Counted from the stretch's first letter, positions 6,949-15,094 are shown. The stretch: DNA of 18,873 nucleotides from Solobacterium sp. (GCA_017419465.1 JAFOLE010000095.1:1-18873); one strand, 5' to 3'. The notes: generated from the sequence alone by a model not told the origin. Made by a program: numbers and translations.

Positions 6949-7377
6949 ATGGAAGACCGGCTTCGTACAATGCTTGAACAGGCTGCGGTGCGGGGATGTA
7001 CCTTTGAGGCATCTCCGGCCTGGCATTTTCTGTTTCTCGAAAACACCTCGCTTCTGCAGGAACTGCTTGTGCTTGTGAAGGGCGTGGAAGGCAGGGAGAC
7101 GATCACGGATGCGGTCGTCGCGTTCTCTGATCCTTCGCCCGCTTCGGCGGCGGACGCATGCGCCGCACTCAGCCGGATGCACAGTGTTGTGCAGGGCAAT
7201 GGGGCAGCGTTTTCCAATGCGCTTACCGCGTTCTTTTCGGAAGCTGAGGCTGACCGGCTGAAGGAAGCGCTTGGGGTTCCGGCAGACTATATCTGTGCCG
7301 GAGCGCTGATGTTTGGAAGTTTTGAACCGGCGGATTCCGAAGACATCCGCTGGGATGTCTTTTCCTATATGAAATGA
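6949..7377 (+). CDS. Small protein resembling the C-terminal half of a nitroreductase
   Basis: A 142-residue protein of uncertain family. The stretch from about residue 50 recalls small FMN nitroreductases: a VVAFSDPSP strand, a helix AADACAALSRMHSVV, then DRLKEALGVPADY and a final hydrophobic strand GALMFGSF. The last two match the family pattern LrelLGlPegy-pvallalGyp. The N-terminal arginine-rich FMN-binding motif (RRSxRxF) is absent. Either this is a divergent or reduced derivative, or the likeness is coincidental. The gene begins three bases after the map stop with no clear Shine-Dalgarno sequence, implying reinitiation or coupling. Codon use is like the neighbours. No membrane segment or signal peptide is seen. 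It is probably cytoplasmic, function unknown. Confidence 0.7.
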   Translation: MEDRLRTMLEQAAVRGCTFEASPAWHFLFLENTSLLQELLVLVKGVEGRETITDAVVAFSDPSPASAADACAALSRMHSVVQGNGAAFSNALTAFFSEAEADRLKEALGVPADYICAGALMFGSFEPADSEDIRWDVFSYMK

Positions 7378-7411
7378 ATCACTTTCATTCGCAAACAGGT
7401 GAGGAATACAG

Positions 7412-9046
7412 ATGAACAACATGATTTACGTAACGGGGCATCGGCACCCGGATTCGGACAGTATCTGCGCAGCGATAACCTACGCGGATCTTCTGCGTCG
7501 CTGCGGTCATGAAGCGACACCCTGCCGGCAGGGACCGCTGAATGAAGAAACGAAATTCATTCTCAAACGTTTTCACCAGGAAAATCCGCTGCTTCTTACC
7601 GATGCGCGGACAATGATCAAGGATATTGATATCGACCCTCCGATGGTCATCCGGAAAGATGAAACCGTACATCATGCCTGGCATGAGATGCTGAGAACGC
7701 AGAACCGATCGCTCTTTGTGGTGGATGAAGAGGGCAAACTGTGCGGTATCTGCACGACGTCCAACCTTTCTTATGTAAGACTGCAGCCGGACGGTGACCT
7801 CGATGCACTGATGGCGACCGCAACGCTGGAAAGCATTGCCCGCACGATCGGCGCAAAAATCCGGGTCGCACCGAAAGTGTTCCGCAATAATGGAACCATT
7901 CATATCGTTACGGTTGAAGAAGAGGAGATCGAGCACTATCCGCTGAACGACGGTATTGTTCTGATGTCGACCGGAACGGAAAAGCAGAAGCGGGTAATCG
8001 ACTGCGGCGCAGCGTGCCTGGTTCTGACCTGCGAAGTACCTGCCACAGAAGAGATGCTGGAATACGCACGCGAACATGACTGCGCACTGATCGAAACCGG
8101 TCTTGATACAATGCATGCCGCGCGGATTATCTGTGAATCCTATGCGGTGGAAAACATTATGACCCGCAACCCGATCTTCTTCCGGGAAACCGAGTATATC
8201 AATGATGTCTCCGCAAAAATGACAAAGAGCCGTGTCCGCAGTTATCCGGTACTGGATGAGAACGACCGCATCGTCGGTGCGATTTCCCGGTATCATACGC
8301 TGAATCATAACCGCCGCAAGTTTGTTCTTGTCGACCACAGCGCCGTTAATCAGAGCGTCATGCATGTGGATGAGGCGGAATTGATCGCGATCATCGACCA
8401 TCATCATATCGGCGGCATTCAGACAGACCGGCCGATCATGTACCGGAACGTCAAGTGCGGCTGTACCTGCACGATCATTTCCAACCTGTATCAGGAAAAC
8501 GGACTTCTGCCGGATGCGGATATGAGCGGACTGCTGCTGTCCGCAATCCTCAGCGACACGCTGAACTTCCGCAGTCTTACCACAACTGATATGGACCGTG
8601 TCGCAGCGGACTGGCTGGCAAAGCGGGCAGGCATCGATGATATCGACGCCTACGCACGGGAAATGCTCGGTGCTTCCGTATCGCTGAAAGACAGCAGTAT
8701 GACGGAAATCCTGAACCGTGACCTGAAGACCTATGAAGTCGCAAATTACAAGTTCGCGATCGGTCAGACCAACTACAGCCGTATGGAAGAGGTTCAGAAG
8801 ATTCTGCCGGAGTTCAAGGCCGCAATGCAGGCGGAGCAGGAGAAACTGAAACTCGATCTTCTGGTCATGCTGTTTACGGATGTGATGGGCGAGGGTTCAC
8901 TGTTTGTGTTCTACGGTCCGCTGTCCAATGTCATCTATGACATGATCGAGACCAAGTTTGATGAGCACAGCGGATTTGATCCGAATATCATCTCACGGAA
9001 ACAGCAGATGATGCCGAAGCTCTCTGCACTGATCAAAAATATCTGA
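7412..9046 (+). CDS. Manganese-dependent inorganic pyrophosphatase with CBS and DRTGG domains
   Basis: This 544-residue family II (DHH) pyrophosphatase hydrolyses pyrophosphate to phosphate in the cytoplasm. The catalytic core is split by a regulatory insert. The N-terminal part has GHRHPDSDS with metal ligands H10, D14 and D16. Then come CBS domain 1 (about 70-125), a DRTGG-like domain (about 135-245) and CBS domain 2 (about 248-300). The core resumes with LVDH (D308), IIDHHH (D329, H330, H331) and LSDTLNF (D382), and ends in the DHHA2 domain with SRKQQ. The architecture and length match characterised clostridial CBS-PPases, which are inhibited by AMP/ADP and activated by diadenosine polyphosphates. 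The usual GSTATI loop is GCTCTI here, an odd cysteine-rich variant. AGGTGAGGA (7397-7405) precedes the start. It is the last gene of the operon. Confidence 0.95.
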   Translation: MNNMIYVTGHRHPDSDSICAAITYADLLRRCGHEATPCRQGPLNEETKFILKRFHQENPLLLTDARTMIKDIDIDPPMVIRKDETVHHAWHEMLRTQNRSLFVVDEEGKLCGICTTSNLSYVRLQPDGDLDALMATATLESIARTIGAKIRVAPKVFRNNGTIHIVTVEEEEIEHYPLNDGIVLMSTGTEKQKRVIDCGAACLVLTCEVPATEEMLEYAREHDCALIETGLDTMHAARIICESYAVENIMTRNPIFFRETEYINDVSAKMTKSRVRSYPVLDENDRIVGAISRYHTLNHNRRKFVLVDHSAVNQSVMHVDEAELIAIIDHHHIGGIQTDRPIMYRNVKCGCTCTIISNLYQENGLLPDADMSGLLLSAILSDTLNFRSLTTTDMDRVAADWLAKRAGIDDIDAYAREMLGASVSLKDSSMTEILNRDLKTYEVANYKFAIGQTNYSRMEEVQKILPEFKAAMQAEQEKLKLDLLVMLFTDVMGEGSLFVFYGPLSNVIYDMIETKFDEHSGFDPNIISRKQQMMPKLSALIKNI

Positions 9047-9071
9047 TTTATTAATCACTGTTATCTGATTG

Positions 9072-9108
9072 AAACTGTCCGCGATGCAATGCGGACAGTT
9101 TTTGTCTT
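9072..9108 (+). terminator. Rho-independent terminator of the patatin-to-pyrophosphatase operon
   Basis: A perfect 11-bp stem AAACTGTCCGC/GCGGACAGTTT with an eight-base loop is followed by TTTTTGTCTT. It starts 26 bases after the pyrophosphatase stop. Its core CTGTCCGC is the same as in two other terminators here. Confidence 0.93.
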
Positions 9109-9152
9109 GGTTTGCCGCATTCTGCAGAGGGTGGGAATCCAGCAGAAACAAA

Positions 9153-9187
9153 ATGTAAAATTTACATATAATCGTGAAATTATTTCA
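9153..9187. promoter_or_regulatory. Two AT-rich palindromes upstream of the opp promoter
   Basis: ATGTAAA-A-TTTACAT (9153-9167) and TGAAAT-T-ATTTCA (9175-9187) are both perfect palindromes around a single central base. Their centres are 21 bp apart, about two helical turns, on the same face of the DNA. They lie upstream of the -35 at 9218, where an activator or cooperative repressor could act. A TATAAT at 9167-9172 overlaps the first and may be a second promoter. Confidence 0.5.
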
Positions 9188-9217
9188 TGAATTGTGTAAA
9201 TTTCGTGAAGTAGTATC

Positions 9218-9246
9218 TTGAAATGAATATTTCGAATCGGTAAAAT
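9218..9246 (+). promoter_or_regulatory. Promoter of the opp operon
   Basis: TTGAAA (9218-9223), a 17-base spacer and TAAAAT (9241-9246) make a good sigma-A type promoter, giving a start near 9253 and a leader of about 30 bases. A CodY-like box (9254-9268, 11 of 15 matches to AATTTTCWGAAAATT) lies at the start site and partly overlaps the ribosome binding site. Confidence 0.7.
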
Positions 9247-9281
9247 TTATTTATATTTTCTGAAAGGGGGAATATAGAAAG

Positions 9282-10976
9282 ATGATTAATCTTAAAAAGC
9301 CTTTAAGCCTCGCGCTTGCAGCAATGCTGCTCGTAGGCTGTGGCACATCCACAGATGCAGGCACTCCTGCTGAAGGTACCGACGCAGGTACAACGGATGC
9401 GGCTGCTCCGGCAGATGCCGGTACAGAAGCTGCTGCTACCGGAGCTCCGGCAGAAGTAGTCGTCGCATTTGACGCTGACCTCAGCACCATGGATCATCAC
9501 ATTGCGACTGATGGAAACTCCTTCATCATGCAGTCCATGTGCTATTCCGGTCTGATGTCGCTCACTGCTAACGGTCAGCCGACAGAAGAACTCGCTGAAA
9601 GCGTTGATGTAAGTGATGATGGTCTGGTTTACACATTCCACATTGCTCCGGACGCAAAGTGGTCCAACGGAACCGATGTCACCGCAAATGACTTCGTATA
9701 TGGATGGCAGCGTCTTGCTGATCCGGATCTCGCATCCGAGTATGCATTTATCCTTGAGACAATCCACGTTGTAAACTCCAGCGAAGTTGTCGCAGGTGAA
9801 AAGCCGGTTGAAGAACTTGGCGTCAAGGCAGTTGATGATAAGACATTTGAAGTTACACTGTCTCTGCCGTGCGACTTCCTGCTTGGCCTGATGGCATTCC
9901 CGAGCTTCTTCCCGCTGAACAAGGAATTCTTTGAGTCCCAGGGCGATCAGTTCGCGCTCGGTGTAGACAACATGATCTACTGCGGTCCGTACAACATGAC
10001 CGACTGGAAGCAGGGTGAGTCCTACACATTCACAAAGAACCCGGATTACTTCAAGTACGATCCGGATGCTGCGGAGACTGTCGTATTCAAGTTCCAGCAG
10101 GATACACAGACTGCAGTTCTTGACTATCAGGCAGGCAACATCAACGTTGTCAAGCTCCAGGGCGAGCAGGTTGATATGTACAAGGACGATCCGGGATTCA
10201 CAAACCGTCTCCAGGGTTACCTCTGGTACATTCCGGTCAACCTGACTGTTGACAAGCTCCAGAACCTCAACCTTCGTAAGGCGCTCCACTATGCAATCGA
10301 TCGTGAGACCATTGCAGCGAACGTTCTTAAGGACGGCTCCATTGCGGCAGAAGGTGAAATCCCTGTTGAACTCGCTACCGGTCCGGACGGAAAAGACTTC
10401 CGTGAAACCGCAGGCAAGATCACAGAATATGATCCGGCAAAGGCAGAAGAATTCTATAAGGCAGCAGTTGAAGAACTCGGCGGCGATGTAACGCTCGATC
10501 TTCTCTATGAAGACTCCGAAGCTTCCTCCGCAGTCGCAGTCAACCTCCAGCAGCAGCTCCAGACAAACTGCCCGGGTCTGACCATTACACTGAACCAGAA
10601 GCCGAAGAAGACACGTCTTGAGCTCATGAAGACACAGCAGTATGAACTCGGTCTCACACGTTGGGGCCCGGACTATGCTGACCCGCAGACTTACATGGAT
10701 CTCTTCCTCTCCACCAACGTTTCCAACAACCAGGGACGTTACAACTCCGCTGCTTATGATGAACTCGTTCTCAAGGCAACGCAGGGTGAAGATGCTACCG
10801 ATTCTGCTAAGCGTTGGGCTGACCTCGTCGAGGCAGAACGGATCATGGTCGCGGAAGACTTCGCAGTCATTCCTATTTACCAGAATGGCGGCGCGATGCT
10901 GATCAGCACGGATATCAAGAACATCAACTTCCACAGTGCTGGTGTTGATGACTACAGACACATCTACGCAAACTAA
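9282..10976 (+). CDS. oppA: Oligopeptide ABC transporter, substrate-binding lipoprotein
   Basis: A 564-residue family 5 (SBP_bac_5) binding protein that captures peptides outside the cell and hands them to the permease. The N-terminus is a lipoprotein signal: K5-K6, a hydrophobic stretch, then lipobox LVGC with lipidated Cys20. A flexible linker rich in Ala, Thr, Gly and Asp (about 21-58) follows, then the binding domains, opening with VVAFDADLSTMDHH. Landmarks include YTFHIAPDAKWSNGTDVTANDF, the family hallmark of peptide/nickel binding proteins, and LTRWGPDYADPQTYMDLF. AAAGGGGG lies 11 bases before the ATG. Codon choice is visibly narrower than in neighbouring genes (CTC, AAG, TCC, CGT), suggesting high expression. 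The peptide length range cannot be deduced. Confidence 0.95.
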   Translation: MINLKKPLSLALAAMLLVGCGTSTDAGTPAEGTDAGTTDAAAPADAGTEAAATGAPAEVVVAFDADLSTMDHHIATDGNSFIMQSMCYSGLMSLTANGQPTEELAESVDVSDDGLVYTFHIAPDAKWSNGTDVTANDFVYGWQRLADPDLASEYAFILETIHVVNSSEVVAGEKPVEELGVKAVDDKTFEVTLSLPCDFLLGLMAFPSFFPLNKEFFESQGDQFALGVDNMIYCGPYNMTDWKQGESYTFTKNPDYFKYDPDAAETVVFKFQQDTQTAVLDYQAGNINVVKLQGEQVDMYKDDPGFTNRLQGYLWYIPVNLTVDKLQNLNLRKALHYAIDRETIAANVLKDGSIAAEGEIPVELATGPDGKDFRETAGKITEYDPAKAEEFYKAAVEELGGDVTLDLLYEDSEASSAVAVNLQQQLQTNCPGLTITLNQKPKKTRLELMKTQQYELGLTRWGPDYADPQTYMDLFLSTNVSNNQGRYNSAAYDELVLKATQGEDATDSAKRWADLVEAERIMVAEDFAVIPIYQNGGAMLISTDIKNINFHSAGVDDYRHIYAN

Positions 10977-11005
10977 GTACTGAATCCTGTATTACTCTAC
11001 TGACA

Positions 11006-11046
11006 GACAGATCACAACAGAGCGGAGACGCTCTGTTGTGACTGTC
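11006..11046 (+). promoter_or_regulatory. Strong intercistronic hairpin between oppA and oppB
   Basis: TCACAACAGAGC and GCTCTGTTGTGA form a perfect 12-bp stem with a six-base loop. It is extended by GACAG/CTGTC around one bulged A. A moderately T-rich TTTATT follows. In such operons a hairpin after the binding-protein gene commonly acts as a partial terminator and shields the upstream mRNA, so more OppA than permease is made. Whether it does so here is an inference. Confidence 0.75.
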
Positions 11047-11076
11047 TTTATTCAAATTTAGAAAGGGGAACACTGA

Positions 11077-12012
11077 ATGTCGAAATACATTACCAAACGT
11101 GTCCTCGTCAGTCTCGGCACACTCATCGTGATCCTGTTTGTCCTGTTTCTGATGCTGGATAAAATGCCGGGTAGTCCGTTTAACGATGAAAAACTGACGG
11201 AGGCGCAGAAGGCGCTTCTGTACGCCAAGTACGGTCTTGATCAGCCGTTCTTTGTCCGGTTTGCGAAGTATTTCATTGCAATGATGAAGGGCGATCTCGG
11301 TGTTTCTTATGTAATCAGTAAAAACAAGGCGGTTGCTGACCTCGTGGCCGCGCCGCTCTGGCTGTCCATCCGGATCGGTGCCCGTGCAATGCTGCTGGGG
11401 ACGGTCCTCGGACTGCTTCTTGGAATTGCTGCAGCGCTCAACCATAATACGTGGATTGATACGCTGTGCTCCTTTGTCTCCATTATCGGTGTAAGCGTTC
11501 CGTCATACGTATTCGCGCTTCTGCTTGCGTACTATATCGGATTTGTTCTTAAGCTCACGCCGATCCTGTTCAGCTCCAAAAATGTGGCTGCCTCAATGAT
11601 TCTTCCGACGATCGCATTATCCATGTTTCCGACCGCGAATATTTCACGTTTCACCCGATCGGAAATGATCGATGTCCTGAACTCGGAATATATTCTCCTC
11701 GTTGAGGCCAAGGGCGTCCGTCAGGGAGCCCTGATCTTCCGCCATGCACTCCGCAATACCCTGATCCCGATCATCACCATCATGGGACCGATTCTCGTCA
11801 ATCTTCTGACCGGATCGATGGTCGTTGAGAAAGTATTCGGTATCCCCGGTATCGGTATGCTTATGGTGCAGGCGATTCAGAACAATGACTATAACGTCGT
11901 CATTGCATGTGCATTCGTCTATTCCGCAATGTACATTGCGATGATGCTGATTGTTGATATTCTCTACGGCGTGATCGATCCTCGAATCCGCGTTGCGAAA
12001 GGAAGTGCGTAA
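11077..12012 (+). CDS. oppB: Oligopeptide ABC transporter permease OppB
   Basis: A 311-residue inner permease subunit of the BPD_transp_1 family, pairing with OppC to form the membrane channel. It begins MSKYITKRVLVSLGTLIVIL, with the first membrane segment at about 9-29. A long extracytoplasmic stretch containing YGLDQPFFVRFAKYF, typical of OppB/DppB, follows. About five more membrane segments come after it. The EAA loop contacting the ATPases is VEAKGVRQGALIFRHALRN. The C-terminus YGVIDPRIRV is standard. GAAAGGGG precedes the start by eight bases. It follows the oppA hairpin, and oppC begins one base after its stop. Confidence 0.95.
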   Translation: MSKYITKRVLVSLGTLIVILFVLFLMLDKMPGSPFNDEKLTEAQKALLYAKYGLDQPFFVRFAKYFIAMMKGDLGVSYVISKNKAVADLVAAPLWLSIRIGARAMLLGTVLGLLLGIAAALNHNTWIDTLCSFVSIIGVSVPSYVFALLLAYYIGFVLKLTPILFSSKNVAASMILPTIALSMFPTANISRFTRSEMIDVLNSEYILLVEAKGVRQGALIFRHALRNTLIPIITIMGPILVNLLTGSMVVEKVFGIPGIGMLMVQAIQNNDYNVVIACAFVYSAMYIAMMLIVDILYGVIDPRIRVAKGSA

Positions 12013-12013
12013 T

Positions 12014-13036
12014 ATGAGTGAGATTATTAAAAATACACACGAACCTGTTCTCGGCGACGGATATTCCAAAGAGGATTTTGTTTTCGTCCAGCAGGGCGAA
12101 CGCCTGAATGACAAAGCATACAAGACAACTTCATACTGGCGGGATGTATGGACTCACTTCTCCAAGAACCGCGGTGCGCTTGTCGGCTTTATCATCATTA
12201 TGATCATTGTGATCTTCGCAATCATCGGACCGATGATCTCCGGTCATTCATATGACACGATCATTATTGAACATCAGAGTCTTCCTCCGAAAATTCCCGG
12301 AATCTTCGGCGGCGTGGAACGCGGCATCGATGTATATGCGCAGAAGGGTGTCACCGACGTCAATTACTGGTTCGGCACCGATTACAACGGCCGTGACCTG
12401 TTTACCCGTGTATGGCAGGGAACCCGTATCTCTCTGCTCGTTGCCTTTGTTGCGGTTATCATCGACATCGCAATCGGCATGTCCTACGGCCTGATCTCCG
12501 GCTACTTCGGTGGAAAGGTTGATATGGTCATGCAGCGGTTTGCGGAAATCCTCAACGGTATCCCGACGCTTGTTATCGTTACACTGCTTGGCCTTGTGCT
12601 TCCGTCCGGTATTTCCTCGATCATCTTTGCATTGATGATCACGGGCTGGATCGGCATGGCGCGTATCTCACGTGCAGAAGTGCTCAAGCTCAAGGAAAGT
12701 GAATACATTCTTGCGTCCAAAACGCTCGGCGCAAAGGACTTCGCCATTATCTTCAAGGACATCCTTCCGAATATCTTCGGACAGCTTGTCATCATGGCTA
12801 TGTTCTCGATTCCGAATGCGATCTTTACCGAAGCATTCCTGAGCTTCGTCGGTCTTGGTATTCAGCCGCCGCAGGCTTCGCTCGGTTCGCTTATTTCCGA
12901 TGGATATAAGTCACTGACCATCCATCCATATCAGATTGCGACTCCGGTTATCGTACTTGCGCTTCTGATGCTCAGTTTCAACCTGTTTGCGGACGGTCTG
13001 CGTGATGCGTTTGACCCGAGCATGAAACAGATGTAA
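12014..13036 (+). CDS. oppC: Oligopeptide ABC transporter permease OppC
   Basis: This 340-residue permease partners OppB. A cytoplasmic N-terminal tail of about 50 residues (OppC_N) leads into the first membrane segment GALVGFIIIMIIVIFAIIGP. The WFGTDYNGRDLFTRVWQG segment is the OppC/DppC signature, followed by about five membrane segments. The EAA loop is ASKTLGAKDFAIIFKDILPN, and the C-terminal NLFADGLRDAFDPSMK is typical. The start at 12014 is preferred because AAAGGAAG (11998-12005) is correctly spaced. The reading frame is open to a TTG at 11993, but that start would lie inside oppB without a ribosome binding site. Confidence 0.95.
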   Translation: MSEIIKNTHEPVLGDGYSKEDFVFVQQGERLNDKAYKTTSYWRDVWTHFSKNRGALVGFIIIMIIVIFAIIGPMISGHSYDTIIIEHQSLPPKIPGIFGGVERGIDVYAQKGVTDVNYWFGTDYNGRDLFTRVWQGTRISLLVAFVAVIIDIAIGMSYGLISGYFGGKVDMVMQRFAEILNGIPTLVIVTLLGLVLPSGISSIIFALMITGWIGMARISRAEVLKLKESEYILASKTLGAKDFAIIFKDILPNIFGQLVIMAMFSIPNAIFTEAFLSFVGLGIQPPQASLGSLISDGYKSLTIHPYQIATPVIVLALLMLSFNLFADGLRDAFDPSMKQM

Positions 13037-13049
13037 AGGAGGAACAGTT

Positions 13050-14141
13050 ATGCCGACACCAAAAGACTTGAATGACCGCGTACTGTCGATCCGTGACCTG
13101 AACATCAGTTTTGATACCGCAAGCGGTACGGTACATGCGATCCGCGGTGTCCGTATGGACCTGTTCCGCGGGGAAACCATTGCCATCGTCGGTGAGTCCG
13201 GTTCCGGTAAATCCGTAACGGTCAAGACGATCATGGGAATCCTTGCGAACAACGGTCATATTGACAGCGGTTCGATCAACTATACATTCGTTAATGAAAA
13301 AGGGGAAAAGGAAACCGTCGACATGACGCGCCTTTCCCAGAAGGAAATCCGTTATCGTTTCTGCGGCAAGCATATTGCCATGGTATTCCAGGATCCGATG
13401 ACCTCACTCGATCCGACCATGACGATCGGAAAGCAGATCATGGAAGGCATGATCCTGCATCTGAAGCTTTCCAAAGCGGAAGCGAAAAAGCGGGCGATCG
13501 ATCTCCTTGCGAAGGTAGGAATCGAGAATCCGGAAAAGCGGTTCAAACAGTATCCGCACGAACTCTCCGGCGGTATGCGTCAGCGTGTTGTCATCGCGAT
13601 TGCGCTTGCCTGTGAACCGGATATTCTGATCTGTGATGAGCCGACAACGGCGCTTGATGTTACGATTCAGGCGAAGATCCTTGAACTGATCAAGGAAATC
13701 CAGGCAGAATCCAACTTTGCCGTTATCTACATCACGCATGACCTTGGCGTTGTGGCGAAGGTTGCGGACTATGTGGATGTCATGTATGCAGGAAGAATCA
13801 TCGAAAAGGGTAATATTGATGAGATCTTCTATGATCCGCGTCATCCGTATACCTGGGGTCTGCTTGCGTCCATGCCGGATACCGACACCAATTCCAAGCG
13901 TCTCTTTGCGATTCCGGGAACGCCGCCGAACCTCTTGGAAAAGGTTACCGGCGATGCGTTTGCGCCGCGTAATCCGTTTGCGCTGAAGATCGATTATGAA
14001 GCAGAGCCTCCGATGTATGACGTCGGCGGCCAGCATCGTGTTGCCTCCTGGCTGTGTGATCCGCGTGCACCGCATGTGGCGATGCCGGAACAGCTCAGGG
14101 AACGTATGGAAAAGATGCGGAAGGAGGGCATTCTTGAATGA
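13050..14141 (+). CDS. oppD: Oligopeptide ABC transporter ATP-binding protein OppD
   Basis: A 363-residue ATPase, one of two non-identical motors of the peptide importer. Walker A GESGSGKS is at 48-55, the Q-loop is VFQDPMTSLDP, the signature LSGGMRQR, Walker B ILICDEPTTALD and the H-loop ITHD. The oligopeptide C-terminal domain begins at HPYTWGLLASMPD and contains GTPPNLLEKVTGDAFAPRN. In many OppD/DppD proteins this domain carries an iron-sulfur cluster motif (APRCP with further cysteines, then ACW). Here those positions are APRNP and ASW, so the cluster is presumably absent, as in the lactococcal/streptococcal branch. AAAGGAGG overlaps the oppC stop region, 14 bases from the start. The stop overlaps oppF as ATGA. 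Confidence 0.96.
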   Translation: MPTPKDLNDRVLSIRDLNISFDTASGTVHAIRGVRMDLFRGETIAIVGESGSGKSVTVKTIMGILANNGHIDSGSINYTFVNEKGEKETVDMTRLSQKEIRYRFCGKHIAMVFQDPMTSLDPTMTIGKQIMEGMILHLKLSKAEAKKRAIDLLAKVGIENPEKRFKQYPHELSGGMRQRVVIAIALACEPDILICDEPTTALDVTIQAKILELIKEIQAESNFAVIYITHDLGVVAKVADYVDVMYAGRIIEKGNIDEIFYDPRHPYTWGLLASMPDTDTNSKRLFAIPGTPPNLLEKVTGDAFAPRNPFALKIDYEAEPPMYDVGGQHRVASWLCDPRAPHVAMPEQLRERMEKMRKEGILE

Positions 14142-15088
14142 CAGTGATTGATAAGAATACAGCTCCGCTGCTTCATGTGGAAGGCCTTAAACAGTACTTC
14201 CGGATCAGCTCCTCCTATACCACCAAGGCGGTCGACGGAATCAGCTTCGACATCTGGCCCGGTGAAACCTATGGTCTTGTCGGTGAGTCCGGTTCCGGTA
14301 AATCCACGACCGGCCGTGCTATTATCCGGCTTTATGATCCGACCGGCGGAATGATTATCTTTGACGGACATGATATCAGCGGAAAGATGTCCAGAGAGGA
14401 TGAACGTTATCTCCGGACAAACATGCAGATGATCTTCCAGGATCCGATGGCATGTCTGAACCCGCGTAAAAAGGTAAAGGAAATCATCGCCCAGGGACTT
14501 GAGATTCATCACCTGTACAGCTCCCAGAAGGAACTGGAAGATAAGGTCTACGCCATTATCGATAAAGTCGGTCTCTCCCGTGAACATGCGACCCGTTATC
14601 CGCACCAGTTTTCCGGCGGACAGCGTCAGCGTATCGGAATTGCCCGTGCGCTTGTCATGAATCCGAAGCTTGTAATCGCAGATGAAGCGATTTCCGCGCT
14701 TGACGTTTCCATCCAGGCGCAGGTCGTCAACCTGATGAAGGACCTGCAGGATGAACTCGGCACAACGTATCTGTTTATCGCGCATGATCTTTCGATGGTC
14801 AAATACATCAGTGACCGTATCGGCGTCATGCATCTGGGACACATCGTGGAAACAGGAACCACGGATGAAATCTTTGAAAACCCGATTCACCCGTATACCC
14901 GCTCGCTTCTCAGCGCTATTCCGCGTCCGAATCCCAGAATCGAAAAGAAGCGTGTCGCGGTGGAATATGACAAGGAAAAGGAGGGTGTTGACTACACCGC
15001 CGGTCATATTCACAAGCTTACCGACACTCACAGCGTTCTTGCGACTGACGAGGAATTTGCCGTCTGGTCAAAGGATCACAGCTATTAA
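14138..15088 (+). CDS. oppF: Oligopeptide ABC transporter ATP-binding protein OppF
   Basis: A 316-residue ATPase, the second motor of the importer. Walker A GESGSGKS is at 49-56, the Q-loop is IFQDPMACLNPRKKV, the signature FSGGQRQR, Walker B LVIADEAISALD and the H-loop FIAHD. The C-terminal HPYTRSLLSAIPRPNP marks the oligo_HPY domain. In Walker B the usual proline after the catalytic glutamate (DEP) is alanine, a tolerated change. The ATG overlaps the oppD stop, with AAGGAGG upstream. It is the last gene of the operon, followed after six bases by a strong terminator. Confidence 0.96.
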   Translation: MTVIDKNTAPLLHVEGLKQYFRISSSYTTKAVDGISFDIWPGETYGLVGESGSGKSTTGRAIIRLYDPTGGMIIFDGHDISGKMSREDERYLRTNMQMIFQDPMACLNPRKKVKEIIAQGLEIHHLYSSQKELEDKVYAIIDKVGLSREHATRYPHQFSGGQRQRIGIARALVMNPKLVIADEAISALDVSIQAQVVNLMKDLQDELGTTYLFIAHDLSMVKYISDRIGVMHLGHIVETGTTDEIFENPIHPYTRSLLSAIPRPNPRIEKKRVAVEYDKEKEGVDYTAGHIHKLTDTHSVLATDEEFAVWSKDHSY

Positions 15089-15094
15089 TTCTTC

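Noticed and set aside
5893..7422. 509-codon open frame on the minus strand opposite dut, map and the nitroreductase-like gene
   Set aside because: It spans three convincing plus-strand genes, is rich in His, Cys and Arg as antisense frames are, and matches no family.
9021..9281. Small gene in the oppA upstream region
   Set aside because: The region is AT-rich and holds a terminator, palindromes and promoter elements. No frame has both a start with a ribosome binding site and a protein-like composition.
9303..10961. 552-codon open frame on the minus strand opposite oppA
   Set aside because: It mirrors the biased codon usage of oppA, has an unnatural Cys/Val/Ile-rich composition, no ribosome binding site, and opposes a clear OppA.
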